In this document: positions 8,612 to 17,577 of the stretch, in pieces | How the letters are laid out: each line of letters begins with the position of its first letter | Position numbering within the stretch: the stretch's first letter is position 1 | Origin: Micromonospora parastrephiae | GTDB lineage: Bacteria > Actinomycetota > Actinomycetes > Mycobacteriales > Micromonosporaceae | Direction of reading: 5' to 3' | Assembly (NCBI RefSeq): GCF_016802865.1 | Contig: NZ_JAEVHM010000040.1 | Location: forward strand, 1-36,547 | DNA: 36,547 bases | Made by a program: the position numbers and the translations under genes | The notes under the pieces: generated by a model | Database searches by the model: none | Told to the model about the DNA's origin: nothing | Seen by the model: the letters and a program-made list of their open reading frames with translations, nothing else

Positions 8612-9091
8612 TTGCGCAAGAACTGGGTGCGCCAGGATCCGGCGTTCCTGCGGACCGGCGAGAGCCGCGACGGCTGCCGCGTGCCCATCCCGTGGACCGG
8701 CGAGCTGGCACCGTACGGCTTCGGGCCGGCCGGCAGCGAGTTGAGTTGGCTACCCACCCCCTCCACCTGGCGGGCGCTGTCCGTCGCCGCGCAGACCGGC
8801 GTGCCCGGCTCGACGCTGGAGGTGTACCGGGCCGCGCTGCGCATCCGCCGCGAACATCCGGCGCTGGCCGTCGACGCCGGCGGGGTCACCTGGCTGGAGA
8901 CCGACCCGGGCGTGCTCGCCTTCTCCCGCGCCGCCGGCGAAACGGTGCTGACCTGCGTGGTCAACCTCAGCGGAGCGCCGGTCCTGATCGACGGGTACGG
9001 CCAGCCGGTCGTCGCCAGCGACACGCTCACCGGGCAGGGCTCCGGCCATCTGCTGCCGGTCGACGCTGCCGCCTGGTTGGAACGCCGCTGA
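8612..9091 (+). pseudogene. C-terminal remnant of a GH13 alpha-glucosidase
   Basis: About 155 residues from VRQDPAFLRTGESRDGCRVP to the TGA at 9089-9091 match the end of an oligo-alpha-glucosidase. They include the QDP...RDGCRVPIPW segment that normally follows the catalytic barrel, LSWLPTPSTW, YRAALRIRREHPAL and the terminal beta-sandwich. The N-terminal two thirds, with all catalytic residues, are absent. The frame can open at TTG 8612, inside the palindrome CTTGCGCAAG (8611-8620), but has no convincing Shine-Dalgarno. The 80 bp between lacI and the fragment are not GH13-like. The product cannot be an active glycosidase. Deletion or misassembly are both possible. Confidence 0.8.
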
Positions 9092-9184
9092 GCGGGTAAC
9101 CCGTTCTCGACCTGGTCGTCCGTCGTGCCCCGCGCCAACGGGCGACTGGGCTACCGGCCCCTTGTGGTGGGGGGTGAGGTGGCG

Positions 9185-9220
9185 CCGGCGCCGCGCAGAG
9201 GTGACTCCGCGCGGCGCCGG
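9185..9220 (+). terminator. Strong GC hairpin, probable terminator
   Basis: A 12-bp perfect stem (CCGGCGCCGCGC at 9185-9196, complement at 9209-9220) with a 12-nt loop lies 93 bp after the GH13 remnant and 75 bp before the next gene. No U-run follows, as is common in high-GC actinomycetes. Confidence 0.6.
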
Positions 9221-9294
9221 TGTCCGTCTGGGCCGGTGTGTGCGCCGTCGCCGCCGTGGGTACCGCACGGGTACCGGCACTACGGAGGTGACCC

Positions 9295-9666
9295 ATGGTG
9301 GTACGGGTGGCGCAGTGCACGATCGACGTCGAGGATCTGGACCTGATGGTCGCGTTCTGGTCGGCGGCGCTCGGCTACCAGGTCGAGCAGGGCGATGACG
9401 GCAGCGCCAAGCTGTGGCCGTCGGGACAGCCGTCCGCGGCGGCCCCCACCATCTGGTTGCAGGGCTCCGGCACCGCCAAGCGGGGCAAGAACCGTCTGCA
9501 CCTCGACCTGGTCGCCGACGGCGATCCGCAGACCGAGGTGCGGCGGCTCGTCGGCCTCGGTGCGCGGCATGTCGACGTCGGGCAGAGCGGCACCGAGCGG
9601 TTCACGGTGCTCGCCGACCCCGAGGGGAACGAATTCTGCGTGCTGGACGCCGCGCCGACCCGCTGA
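9295..9666 (+). CDS. VOC (glyoxalase/bleomycin-resistance fold) family protein
   Basis: A 123-residue single-domain protein of the vicinal-oxygen-chelate superfamily. It shows two beta-alpha-beta-beta-beta units. The first begins with VAQCTIDVEDLDLMVAFWSA and LGYQVEQGDDG, the second with NRLHLDLVADGD and ends with FTVLADPEGNEFCVLD, a hallmark of the family. The His in LHLDL and the Glu in GNEFCVL are at typical metal-ligand positions. The start ATG has CGGAGGTG with a 4-nt spacer. Substrate is unknown; members range from dioxygenases to drug-binding proteins. It appears to be monocistronic, with a hairpin before it and about 130 bp to the next gene. Confidence 0.88.
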   Translation: MVVRVAQCTIDVEDLDLMVAFWSAALGYQVEQGDDGSAKLWPSGQPSAAAPTIWLQGSGTAKRGKNRLHLDLVADGDPQTEVRRLVGLGARHVDVGQSGTERFTVLADPEGNEFCVLDAAPTR

Positions 9667-9800
9667 CCGACCTCCCAACCGGGCATCACCGTGAGCTACC
9701 AATCTCCTGAACAGGCAACGTGAGCGCGGAACACGTTTGCGCAGCCCGGATACCGTCCACGTCGGATGGTTCCACACCACGCCGTTACAGGAGGTAGTCC

Positions 9801-10313
9801 ATGATCGCTGAGAACATGCGGCGCAACGCAGTCCTGAAGCGACTGCTCGCCGCCCTGGCGGTCGTCAGCACGGCAATCGCCGTCGGCCTCGTACCGGCAG
9901 CCCCCGCCCACGCGGTCAGCTGCTATGGCGACTACTGCTCGGGGAAGGACCCGGAGGCCACCGGTTGCTCGGCCGGAGCGGTCACCGTCGCGTGGAAGGA
10001 CGTGACCGGCGCCCGCCTCGAACTGCGGTGGTCGGCCACCTGCAAGACGAACTGGGCCCGGTACATCCAGTACCCGCGGGGCTGGTTCATGGGCAACGTC
10101 CCGATCGAGATGCGGGCGGTGCAGGACACCGGCTACACCCAACGCAAGGACTACGGCGTGAACGGCACGCCGGAGGGCACCACCTGGACCCCCATGATCT
10201 ACTCCCCGGTCCGCCTGGTCCGAGCCGAGATGACCTACCAGTGCACCAGCGTCGGTGACTGCGTCGTCGGAGCGGGAACGGGTCAGAACCCGGTCCGTAC
10301 GGGATGGGCCTGA
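9801..10313 (+). CDS. Secreted DUF2690 protein
   Basis: A 170-residue exported protein. The signal peptide has a basic start (RRNAVLKR), a hydrophobic core (LLAALAVVSTAIAVGLV) and a probable cleavage after AHA near residue 39. The mature part has the DUF2690 pattern: CYGDYCSGKDPEATGC, then LELRWSATCKTNWARY. The conserved Cys residues suggest disulfides outside the cell. The C-terminal half carries another Cys pair (YQCTSVGDC). The start ATG has CAGGAGG about 6 nt upstream. Function is unknown; DUF2690 proteins in actinomycetes are mostly small secreted proteins, some attached to kinase-like sensors. It ends 11 bp before a bidirectional terminator. Confidence 0.87.
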   Translation: MIAENMRRNAVLKRLLAALAVVSTAIAVGLVPAAPAHAVSCYGDYCSGKDPEATGCSAGAVTVAWKDVTGARLELRWSATCKTNWARYIQYPRGWFMGNVPIEMRAVQDTGYTQRKDYGVNGTPEGTTWTPMIYSPVRLVRAEMTYQCTSVGDCVVGAGTGQNPVRTGWA

Positions 10314-10324
10314 CCTGAACGGGA

Positions 10325-10359
10325 CCTCGCCGGCTGACATCACGTGTCAGCCGGCGAGG
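10325..10359. terminator. Bidirectional terminator between convergent genes
   Basis: A 15-bp perfect stem (CCTCGCCGGCTGACA at 10325-10339, complement at 10345-10359) closes a 5-nt loop, TCACG. It lies between the DUF2690 gene ending at 10313 and the minus-strand gene ending at 10402. Confidence 0.8.
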
Positions 10360-10401
10360 GCCGCACGGCGCCCCCGTGTCAGTCGACGTCGCCGGAGCCA
10401 C

Positions 10402-10826
10402 TCACTTCGCGGTCAGCAGTGCCGCGATCCGGGTGAAGCCGGCACGTACCTCGGCTTCGTCCGGCGGCTCGGCGGGCTCACCATGGCCCGCCTCGTCGGC
10501 CGCGGCGTCCAACTCCTCGTCGATCACGTCCTCGAAGTCGCCGTACAGGTCGGCCCCCTCGACCCGGCGGGCCTCGTCCTCGGCGGCGACCTGCGCGGCG
10601 GCGATCTCGCTACGGATCTCGTCGCCGACAGCGCCGGCAGCAACGGCTCCACCACGGCCATCAGCTGCTCATCGGCCACCACCGCCTCGGCCAACGCCAG
10701 CGCGTGCGGCCGCTCGTACGGCCCGCAGACCACCGGCTCCCACTCGTCGAGGTCACCGAGCGGACCGAAGGTGATGATCCACGGCAGACCCAGCATCGGC
10801 GAGTCGGCCGGCAGGTCCAGTGTCAT
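10402..10826 (-). pseudogene. Acidic hypothetical protein, frameshifted as read
   Basis: From ATG 10826 the protein begins MTLDLPADSPMLGLPW and continues through EWEPVVCGPYERPHALALAE to LLPALS. Near 10624-10626 the frame breaks. One frame over, an acidic and plausible C-terminus continues: DEIRSEIAAAQVAAEDEARR, YGDFEDVIDEELDAAADE, then FTRIAALLTAK and a TGA at 10402. Adding one base in the C-run there gives a 141-residue soluble protein. I do not recognise a family. A GTG at 10838 is an alternative start. The minus-strand gene upstream is the GntR regulator, about 90 bp away. Confidence 0.65.
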
Positions 10827-10919
10827 GAGTGCGCCCACCGGCTCATCATGGTCCGCGAACGCGAATGCCGGACGCGGTTCGGCACAGTACCGCCCGTCCG
10901 GCGGCCGATCAGGGGCCGG

Positions 10920-11305
10920 TCAGCCGGGGCGGGCCGCGTCCAGGGCGGCACGGACCAGGGCGAGCGCGGTGGCGGGCGGTACGCCCAGCCGGGCGGCCTC
11001 CGCCGCGTAACCGGCCGCCGCCCGGTGCAGTCGGTCGACGGCGTCGTCCCGGCCCGGGGCGACGAAGGTGCCGTTGCGCCCCCGGGTCTTGAGCAGACCG
11101 GCCGTCTCCAACTCCCGGTACGCCCGCGCCACCGTGTTCGCGGCGAGCCGCAGGCCGGCGGCGAGCTGCCGGACGGTGGGAAGTCGGCTGCCGACCGGTA
11201 ACCGACCGTCGCCGATCAGCTCGGCGAGCTGCACGCGCACCTGCTCGTACGGGGGAACCGACGAATCCGGTCGACCGAGATCAGCACCTGCACGCCTTCC
11301 GTCAT
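10920..11305 (-). pseudogene. GntR-family regulator (short YtrA-like), frameshifted near its start
   Basis: A small winged-helix regulator. The ATG at 11305 overlaps the TGA of the YihY gene by one base (TGATG), so it is translationally coupled. The first frame gives MTEGVQVLISVD. A base is missing near 11268-11271. The next frame continues PDSSVPPYEQVRVQLAEL and the GntR HTH with RLPTVRQLAAGLRLAANTVA, YRELETAGLLKTRGRNGTFV. The C-terminal part is a short helical stretch, not a large effector domain, as in YtrA-type regulators. With one C restored the protein has 128 residues. YtrA-type genes usually control adjacent membrane or ABC genes, so the upstream YihY gene is a plausible target. Confidence 0.82.
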
Positions 11306-12228
11306 CAGCCCGCGCCGCCCGGCGTACCGGGATCGGTGTCCTCGTCGAGATTCGCCGGCGGGGCGCCCTCCGCCAGGTCCACCACCCGCCCCTTCGTGCT
11401 GGTCGCGAGCAGCGCGGCCCCGAACAGCACCAGCTGGTTGAGCAGGTAGAGGTAGAGCAGCAGACCGACGGCGCCGGCAACCACCGTGTACGCCGGGTTC
11501 CGCTCGGTGCGCACCACGTAGTACCGGCCGACCGTGTTGAGCAGCGTGATGCCGACCGCGACCAGCAGCACCACCGGCCGCAGCCGGGACCGGCTCATCC
11601 GCAGCCGGGGCACCGCGAGCAGCAACGCGGTGGCGAGTACCGCGTTGACCAGCACGCTGAGCACCGCGCTGACCGTGGTCAGTCCGACCGACCCGGTGCT
11701 GCGCAGCAGGAAGCGCAGCAGCGACTCCAACGCGTCCACGGCCGCCACCGAGACGCCGAGGAGCACGAAGACGCCGATCATCACCCCCAGGTCGACCAGC
11801 CGTCGGACCACCAGGTTGCCGGGCTGCTGGTTGAACGCGTACATCAGTCGCTGCGAGGAGCGGATCGCCTCCACCCAACCGATCCCGGTGAAGACCAGGA
11901 TGACCAGACCGACCACACCGACCGTGCCGCTGGAGTTGGCGATCTGCTGCGCGTCGAGGAACGGCAGGTTCTCCTTGAGAAAGTCGGCCGCCGCGGCGCT
12001 GACCTCGTCGTTGTCCTCCAGGATCGCGCCGAAGATCGAGAACGCGACCAGGGCGAGCGCGAACACCGCGAAGAAGCCGTAGTAGGCGATCGCCGCCGCC
12101 AGTCGCCCGGCCAGCACCTCGCCGTACAGCACGCCGGCCCGCCACACGTGGTCGAAGAGACCGGAGCGGCCGCGCGCGGCACTCACCCAACGGTCGATGC
12201 CCGCCTCGATCTGGCCGATCACGTTCAC
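11305..12228 (-). CDS. YihY/BrkB family inner-membrane protein
   Basis: An integral membrane protein of about 307 residues. It has the family N-terminal region with AAAIAYYGFFAVFALALV. Further membrane segments include VGLVILVFTGIGWVEAI, LGVMIGVFVLLGVSVAAV, LSVLVNAVLATALLLAVP and VVLLVAVGITLLNTVG. The last helices contain LLLYLYLLNQLVLFGAALLA. An acidic cytoplasmic tail (ANLDEDTDPGTP) ends it. Family function is not settled; BrkB-like proteins have been linked to transport and envelope functions. The GTG at 12228 is preceded by a GAGG; a TTG at 12267 is an alternative that adds 13 residues. The stop overlaps the GntR start. Confidence 0.88.
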   Translation of the reverse strand: MNVIGQIEAGIDRWVSAARGRSGLFDHVWRAGVLYGEVLAGRLAAAIAYYGFFAVFALALVAFSIFGAILEDNDEVSAAAADFLKENLPFLDAQQIANSSGTVGVVGLVILVFTGIGWVEAIRSSQRLMYAFNQQPGNLVVRRLVDLGVMIGVFVLLGVSVAAVDALESLLRFLLRSTGSVGLTTVSAVLSVLVNAVLATALLLAVPRLRMSRSRLRPVVLLVAVGITLLNTVGRYYVVRTERNPAYTVVAGAVGLLLYLYLLNQLVLFGAALLATSTKGRVVDLAEGAPPANLDEDTDPGTPGGAG

Positions 12229-12307
12229 GCGATCATCCTCGCCGAACTCCCACCGCCGTAGTGGCAACCGGCTTCCGATGCTCGCCGACCGGCGCGTCGC
12301 CGGCCGG

Positions 12308-12889
12308 TCAGTCGCCGAGCCGGAAGTCCCGACGCGGTTGCCACCGGGCCTGCCCGCTGTGCGAGAAGAGGGTGAACGCGTCGACTTCGAACATCGCCGA
12401 GAAGTCGGCCAGATCCTCGTACGCCTTGTCCAGTGCCTCGGGCGCGACGTCCTGCGCGACGGTGACGTGCGGATGGTACGGGAAGCGGGTCTGGCGGTGC
12501 AGGCCCGGCGCCGCGGCGATGGCCGCGGCCAGCAGCTCGCACTCGCTGATGCCGGCGGCCACCGCGACGAAGACCACCTGCGTCACCGGGCGGAACGTGC
12601 CGGTGCCCCGCAGGTGCAGCGCGAACGGCAGGTGCGCGGCGGCGACGGCGGCGAGGTGCTGCTCGACGGCGGGCAGGTTGGCCGTCGGGATCTCGGTCGG
12701 CCCGAGCAGCGTCACGTGCGCGGGCACCGCGAGCGGGTCACCGGCCTCGACCCGTCGCCGGGTGAGTTGGCCACCCCACGGCTCCGGGATGTCCACCGCG
12801 ATGCCGATCTGGATGGTGTCGCCGGTGGGCGGCACCCCGCCACTGCGATCCACGCTCCGCGCCGCCCTCTCGGCCACCGACCCGCCCAC
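12308..12889 (-). CDS. 2'-5' RNA ligase-like 2H phosphoesterase
   Basis: A 193-residue protein of the 2H phosphoesterase superfamily (LigT/ThpR-like). Two catalytic HxT motifs are visible: AHVTLLGP near residue 58 and HPHVTVAQD near residue 140, about the spacing expected for the bilobed fold. Members hydrolyse or form 2',5' or cyclic phosphodiester bonds in RNA or nucleotides; the substrate here is unknown. The N-terminal ~25 residues are not conserved and the start is uncertain. The GTG at 12889 has only a weak GGAC upstream. It follows trpS by 13 bp, so it is probably in the corC-trpS transcript. Confidence 0.85.
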   Translation of the reverse strand: MGGSVAERAARSVDRSGGVPPTGDTIQIGIAVDIPEPWGGQLTRRRVEAGDPLAVPAHVTLLGPTEIPTANLPAVEQHLAAVAAAHLPFALHLRGTGTFRPVTQVVFVAVAAGISECELLAAAIAAAPGLHRQTRFPYHPHVTVAQDVAPEALDKAYEDLADFSAMFEVDAFTLFSHSGQARWQPRRDFRLGD

Positions 12890-12902
12890 CTGTCCCGCGG
12901 CG

Positions 12903-13961
<1,059 letters not shown>

Positions 13962-15098
13962 TCATGACGGGCCGGCGGGTCGGCCGCGGCCCGCCGGTGC
14001 GGGGGTGCTGACCTCGTGCGGGTCCCCCGCGTCGACCCGGCGGGTCGGTCCGGCCGAGGCCCGGCGCCGCTGCCCGGCCACTGGATCCAGCGACTGCCCG
14101 GCCCCGGGTGGGCGCGACTGCGCGGCGGTGGGCTCGTGCCGATGCTCCGCTGCCCGCACCGCGGCGACCGCGAGACGGGCCACCCGTCGTCCGTCCAACG
14201 CCAGCACCCGCAACGACCAGCCGCCCGGCGGGTCGGGAACGTCCGCGTCGACCGGCTCACCGGGCACCGGCACCTCGTCACCGGTCACCGGCAGCCGCCC
14301 CAGTGCGGCCATCACGAACCCGCCGACCGTCTCGTACGGTCCGACGGGCAGCACCACCCCGGTCCGCTCGGCGAAGTCGGACAGGTTGAGCCGGCCGTCC
14401 ACCACCGCGGGCAGGCCGGCGCGCACCGGGTCGGGAGCGGCGTCGTACTCGTCGTGGATCTCGCCGATCAACTCCTCGATCAGGTCCTCCAGGGTGACGA
14501 TCCCGGCGGTGCCGCCGTACTCGTCGACCACCACCGCCAGGTGCTGGCCCTCCCGGCGCATCTCGGTCAGCGCGGGCAGCACCCGTTTGCTGCCGGGCAG
14601 CCGCTTCACCTCGCGGGTCAGCTCGCCGACGGTGACGCACGCGTCGGCCTCCGGGCGTAGCAGCACGTCGCGCAGGTGCACGAAGCCCACCACGTCGTCG
14701 TGGGTGCCGTCGGTGACCGGGTAGCGGGTGTGCGTCTCGGCGCGGACCAGTCGGGCGGCCTCGGCGATGGTCAGCCGGGCGGGGAGGAAGACCACCTCGG
14801 TGCGGGGCATCATCACCTCGCGGACGAGGCTGGCGCCGGCCACCAGAACCTCGTCGATGATCCGCCGCTCGTCCGGGTCGAGCACCGTGTTCGCCGCGAC
14901 CAGATCCCGCAGCTCGGCTTCCGAGATGCGTTCCCGGCCGGCCGCCGGCCCAGCGCCGAGCAGGTCGGTGACGAGGCGGCTGACGCCGTCGGCGGCACGG
15001 ACCAGCATCCGGGCGACGGCCCGGGCGAGCGGGCCGGGGTCGCGGCGGGGCCGCGCCCGCACGCGTCGCCGGAGCCCGGTACGGGCGGCTTCCCGCAT
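13962..15098 (-). CDS. CorC-like protein with paired CBS domains and CorC_HlyC domain
   Basis: A protein of about 378 residues. After a basic N-terminus it has the segment ISEAELRDLVAANTVLD...RRIIDEVL, then two CBS domains (MMPRTEVVFLPA through TRYPVTDGTHDDVVGFVHL, and VLPALTEMRREGQHLAVVVD through GTAGIVTLEDLIEELIGEI). A CorC_HlyC (transporter-associated) domain follows (RLNLSDFAE, GYETVGGFV-like sequence, ALGRLPVTGDEV). The N-terminal DUF21 membrane domain of larger relatives is absent, as in E. coli CorC. A long disordered tail rich in R, P, A and G closes it. CBS pairs usually bind adenosyl ligands; a role in divalent cation export is inferred. The ATG at 15098 lacks a clear Shine-Dalgarno, so the start is uncertain. 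Confidence 0.85.
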   Translation of the reverse strand: MREAARTGLRRRVRARPRRDPGPLARAVARMLVRAADGVSRLVTDLLGAGPAAGRERISEAELRDLVAANTVLDPDERRIIDEVLVAGASLVREVMMPRTEVVFLPARLTIAEAARLVRAETHTRYPVTDGTHDDVVGFVHLRDVLLRPEADACVTVGELTREVKRLPGSKRVLPALTEMRREGQHLAVVVDEYGGTAGIVTLEDLIEELIGEIHDEYDAAPDPVRAGLPAVVDGRLNLSDFAERTGVVLPVGPYETVGGFVMAALGRLPVTGDEVPVPGEPVDADVPDPPGGWSLRVLALDGRRVARLAVAAVRAAEHRHEPTAAQSRPPGAGQSLDPVAGQRRRASAGPTRRVDAGDPHEVSTPAPAGRGRPAGPS

Positions 15099-15294
15099 GA
15101 CAGAGATGGTAGACACCGTTGGCTCACCGCACCGGGATTCACGAACGACGGACCGGGCATGTGCGGCTCTGTTTAATCCTGAGAGATTATGATGGAATGG
15201 TGATGGCGGCGTGGTCGGCCAGGGTGTCCGCCGCAGCCGTAGGGTGATCACCGAAGGGCCAGTCCCGGGCGGGGTCGGATCAGGAGGCAACGAC

Positions 15295-16278
15295 GTGAAA
15301 CTGCTCGTCACCGGGGGCGCCGGCTTCATCGGCAGCGTGGTGACCCGGATGCTGCTGGACGCGGGGCACGAGGTCGTCGTCCTCGACGACCTGCGCACCG
15401 GCCACCGCGAGGCGCTCGCTCCCGACGCGACCCACGTCGAGGCGTCCATCCACGACGCCGCCCGCATCGTCACCCCCGACGCCGGCTTCGACGGGGTGCT
15501 GCACTTCGCCGCCCTGATCGCCGCCGGCGAGTCGATGGTCAAGCCCGAGCTCTACTGGCAGACCAACACCGTCGGCACACTGGCCCTGATCGACGCGGTC
15601 CGGGCCGCCGGGGTGCCCCGGATGGTCTTCTCCTCCACCGCCGCCGTCTACGGCAACCCCACCGAGCTGCCCATTCCGGAGACCGCGGTCAAGGCGCCCA
15701 CCAACACGTACGGCGCCACCAAACTCGCCGTCGACATGGCGCTCACCTCCGAGGCCGCCGCGCACGGGCTGGCCGCCGTCTCGCTGCGCTACTTCAACGT
15801 GGCCGGCGCGCACCTCGACGGCGACATCCCGCTCGGCGAACGGCACGACCCGGAGACACACCTGATCCCGATCGCGCTGGAGGTCGCCGCCGGCCGGCGG
15901 GAGAAGCTCCAGCTCTTCGGCGACGACTACCCCACCATGGACGGCACCTGCGTCCGCGACTACATCCACGTCGCCGACCTCGCCCGGGCACACCTGCTGG
16001 CGCTGGACGCCGCGACCGCCGGCCAGCACCGGATCTACAACCTGGGCAACGGCAACGGCTTCACCAACCGCCAGGTCGTCGACGTGGTCCGCGAGGTCAC
16101 CGGGCAGCCCGTGCCGGTCGAGGTGGCCCCGCGCCGCGAGGGCGACCCGGCCGAACTGGTCGCCTCCTCCGCGCTGGCCCGCGACGAGCTGGGCTGGGTG
16201 CCCGAGAAGCCGACCCTGCACGACATGGTCGGCGACGCCTGGGCCTTCTACCGCACGCACGTCCTGGAGCAGTCGTGA
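15295..16278 (+). CDS. galE: UDP-glucose 4-epimerase
   Basis: Interconverts UDP-galactose and UDP-glucose with bound NAD in the Leloir pathway, 327 residues. Extended SDR fold: the NAD-binding TGGAGFIG is at residues 6-13, LHFAALIA contacts the cofactor, SSTAAVYG carries the catalytic Ser/Thr, and YGATK is the Tyr-x3-Lys pair. NLGNGNGF and CVRDYIHVADLA are further family landmarks. The GTG at 15295 was chosen because GGAGG lies 7 nt upstream and the Rossmann strand begins there; the open frame extends upstream without family sequence. Its stop overlaps the galK start (GTGA), so the two are translationally coupled. The 196-bp region before it is shared with the divergent CBS gene. Confidence 0.95.
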   Translation: MKLLVTGGAGFIGSVVTRMLLDAGHEVVVLDDLRTGHREALAPDATHVEASIHDAARIVTPDAGFDGVLHFAALIAAGESMVKPELYWQTNTVGTLALIDAVRAAGVPRMVFSSTAAVYGNPTELPIPETAVKAPTNTYGATKLAVDMALTSEAAAHGLAAVSLRYFNVAGAHLDGDIPLGERHDPETHLIPIALEVAAGRREKLQLFGDDYPTMDGTCVRDYIHVADLARAHLLALDAATAGQHRIYNLGNGNGFTNRQVVDVVREVTGQPVPVEVAPRREGDPAELVASSALARDELGWVPEKPTLHDMVGDAWAFYRTHVLEQS

Positions 16279-17453
16279 GCGCGAGGAGTGCCCCCACCGG
16301 TGACGTCGCCGAGCGGGCCGCCGAGGGCTTCACCAGCCAGTACGGCGGCAACGCGGCCGGCCGCTGGGCGGCCCCCGGCCGGGTCAACCTGATCGGCGAG
16401 CACACCGACTACAACGACGGGTTCGTGCTGCCCTTCGCGCTGCCGCTGCGGACCGTGGTCGCCGCCGACCGGCAGGACGGCGAGCAGTGGACGGTCTGGT
16501 CCGAGCTGTCCGGCGAGACGATCACCTTCGGCGCGGACGACGTCGCCGAGCCGGGTCGGGTCACCGGATGGGGCGCGTACGTGGCCGGAGTGGTCTGGGC
16601 GTTGCGCGACGCCGGCCACCCGGTGCCCGGTGCCCGGCTGGCGATCGCCTCCGACGTGCCACTGGGCGCCGGGCTGTCGTCCTCGGCCGCGCTGGAGTCG
16701 GCCGTCCTCGCCGCCCTGCTCGACCTCGGTGGGCTGGACCTGCCCGCCGAACGGCAGCCCCGGCTGGCGCAGCGGGCGGAGAACGTCTACGTCGGCGCCC
16801 CGACCGGGATCATGGACCAGTCCGCGGTGATCCGCTGCCGGGCCGGGCACGCCCTCTTCCTGGACTGCCGCGACGAGTCGGTCGAGCAGATCCCGTTCGA
16901 CCTGGACGCCGCCGGACTGGCCGTGCTGGTCGTCGACAGTCGGGCGCCGCACCGGCATGCCGACGGCGAGTACGCCGCCCGCCGCCGGTCCTGTGAGGCG
17001 GCCGCGAAGGCGCTCGGCGTTCCCGCGCTGCGTGACGTGACCGTCGACCAGCTCGACGCCGCGTTGGCCCGGCTCGACGACGACGAAACCCGGCGCCGGG
17101 TGCGGCACGTGGTCACCGAGGACCAGCGTGTGCTGGACACGGTGGCGCTGCTGCGCGCCGGCCGCGTGCGGGACATCGGCCCGCTGCTCACCGCCTCGCA
17201 CGTCTCGATGCGCGACGACTTCGAGATCACCGTTCCGGAGATCGACACGGCCGTCGAGGCGGCGCTGGGGGCCGGCGCGCTCGGCGCCCGGATGACCGGC
17301 GGTGGCTTCGGCGGTTGCGTCCTGGCGCTGGTCGAGGCCGACCGCGCCGACGCGGTAGCCGCCGCCGTCACGGCCGCGTACGCCGAACGCGCCTTCACCG
17401 CTCCCACCACCGTGACGGTCCTCCCCGCCCCCGGCGCAACCCGCCTAGCCTAA
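16275..17453 (+). CDS. galK: Galactokinase
   Basis: Phosphorylates galactose at C1 with ATP, the entry step of the Leloir pathway, 392 residues. GHMP-kinase hallmarks are present: the galactokinase signature GRVNLIGEHTDYNDGFVLPF near residues 35-54, the phosphate loop PLGAGLSSSAALE near 130-142, GIMDQSAV with the catalytic Asp, and the C-terminal MTGGGFGGCVLAL. The start is GTG at 16275, overlapping the galE stop. No galT is visible in the window, so the uridylyltransferase step must be encoded elsewhere. It ends at 17453, before a large bidirectional hairpin. Confidence 0.96.
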   Translation: MSARSAPTGDVAERAAEGFTSQYGGNAAGRWAAPGRVNLIGEHTDYNDGFVLPFALPLRTVVAADRQDGEQWTVWSELSGETITFGADDVAEPGRVTGWGAYVAGVVWALRDAGHPVPGARLAIASDVPLGAGLSSSAALESAVLAALLDLGGLDLPAERQPRLAQRAENVYVGAPTGIMDQSAVIRCRAGHALFLDCRDESVEQIPFDLDAAGLAVLVVDSRAPHRHADGEYAARRRSCEAAAKALGVPALRDVTVDQLDAALARLDDDETRRRVRHVVTEDQRVLDTVALLRAGRVRDIGPLLTASHVSMRDDFEITVPEIDTAVEAALGAGALGARMTGGGFGGCVLALVEADRADAVAAAVTAAYAERAFTAPTTVTVLPAPGATRLA

Positions 17454-17470
17454 CCCCACCCCACTCCCCA

Positions 17471-17540
17471 CCCGGGTTGATCAAGAGGCTTGCGTAAATC
17501 CGAGCCCGGATCCTGACGCGAACCTCTTGATCAACCGGGG
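17471..17540. terminator. Nested inverted repeat between convergent galK and cysN
   Basis: Outer stem: GGTTGATCAAGAGG (17475-17488) pairs perfectly with CCTCTTGATCAACC (17523-17536), 14 bp, with three more pairs beyond one mismatch. The 34-nt interior contains a second near-complementary pair (TTGCGT and ACGCGAA) and an inner perfect hairpin, ATCCG-AGCC-CGGAT. It sits exactly between two converging genes. It can act as a terminator in both directions. Its elaborate nesting and the low-GC GATCAAG core suggest a dispersed repeat family of this lineage (inference). Confidence 0.75.
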
Positions 17541-17577
17541 GAGGTGGAGGCCCGAGGAGGGTGTGTGGGAGGGCGGG

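Noticed and set aside
13962..15098. CBS protein lacking the DUF21 membrane domain considered as another truncation
   Set aside because: Soluble CorC-type proteins normally lack DUF21, and the N-terminal helix segment before the CBS pair is intact. No DUF21-like sequence lies upstream.
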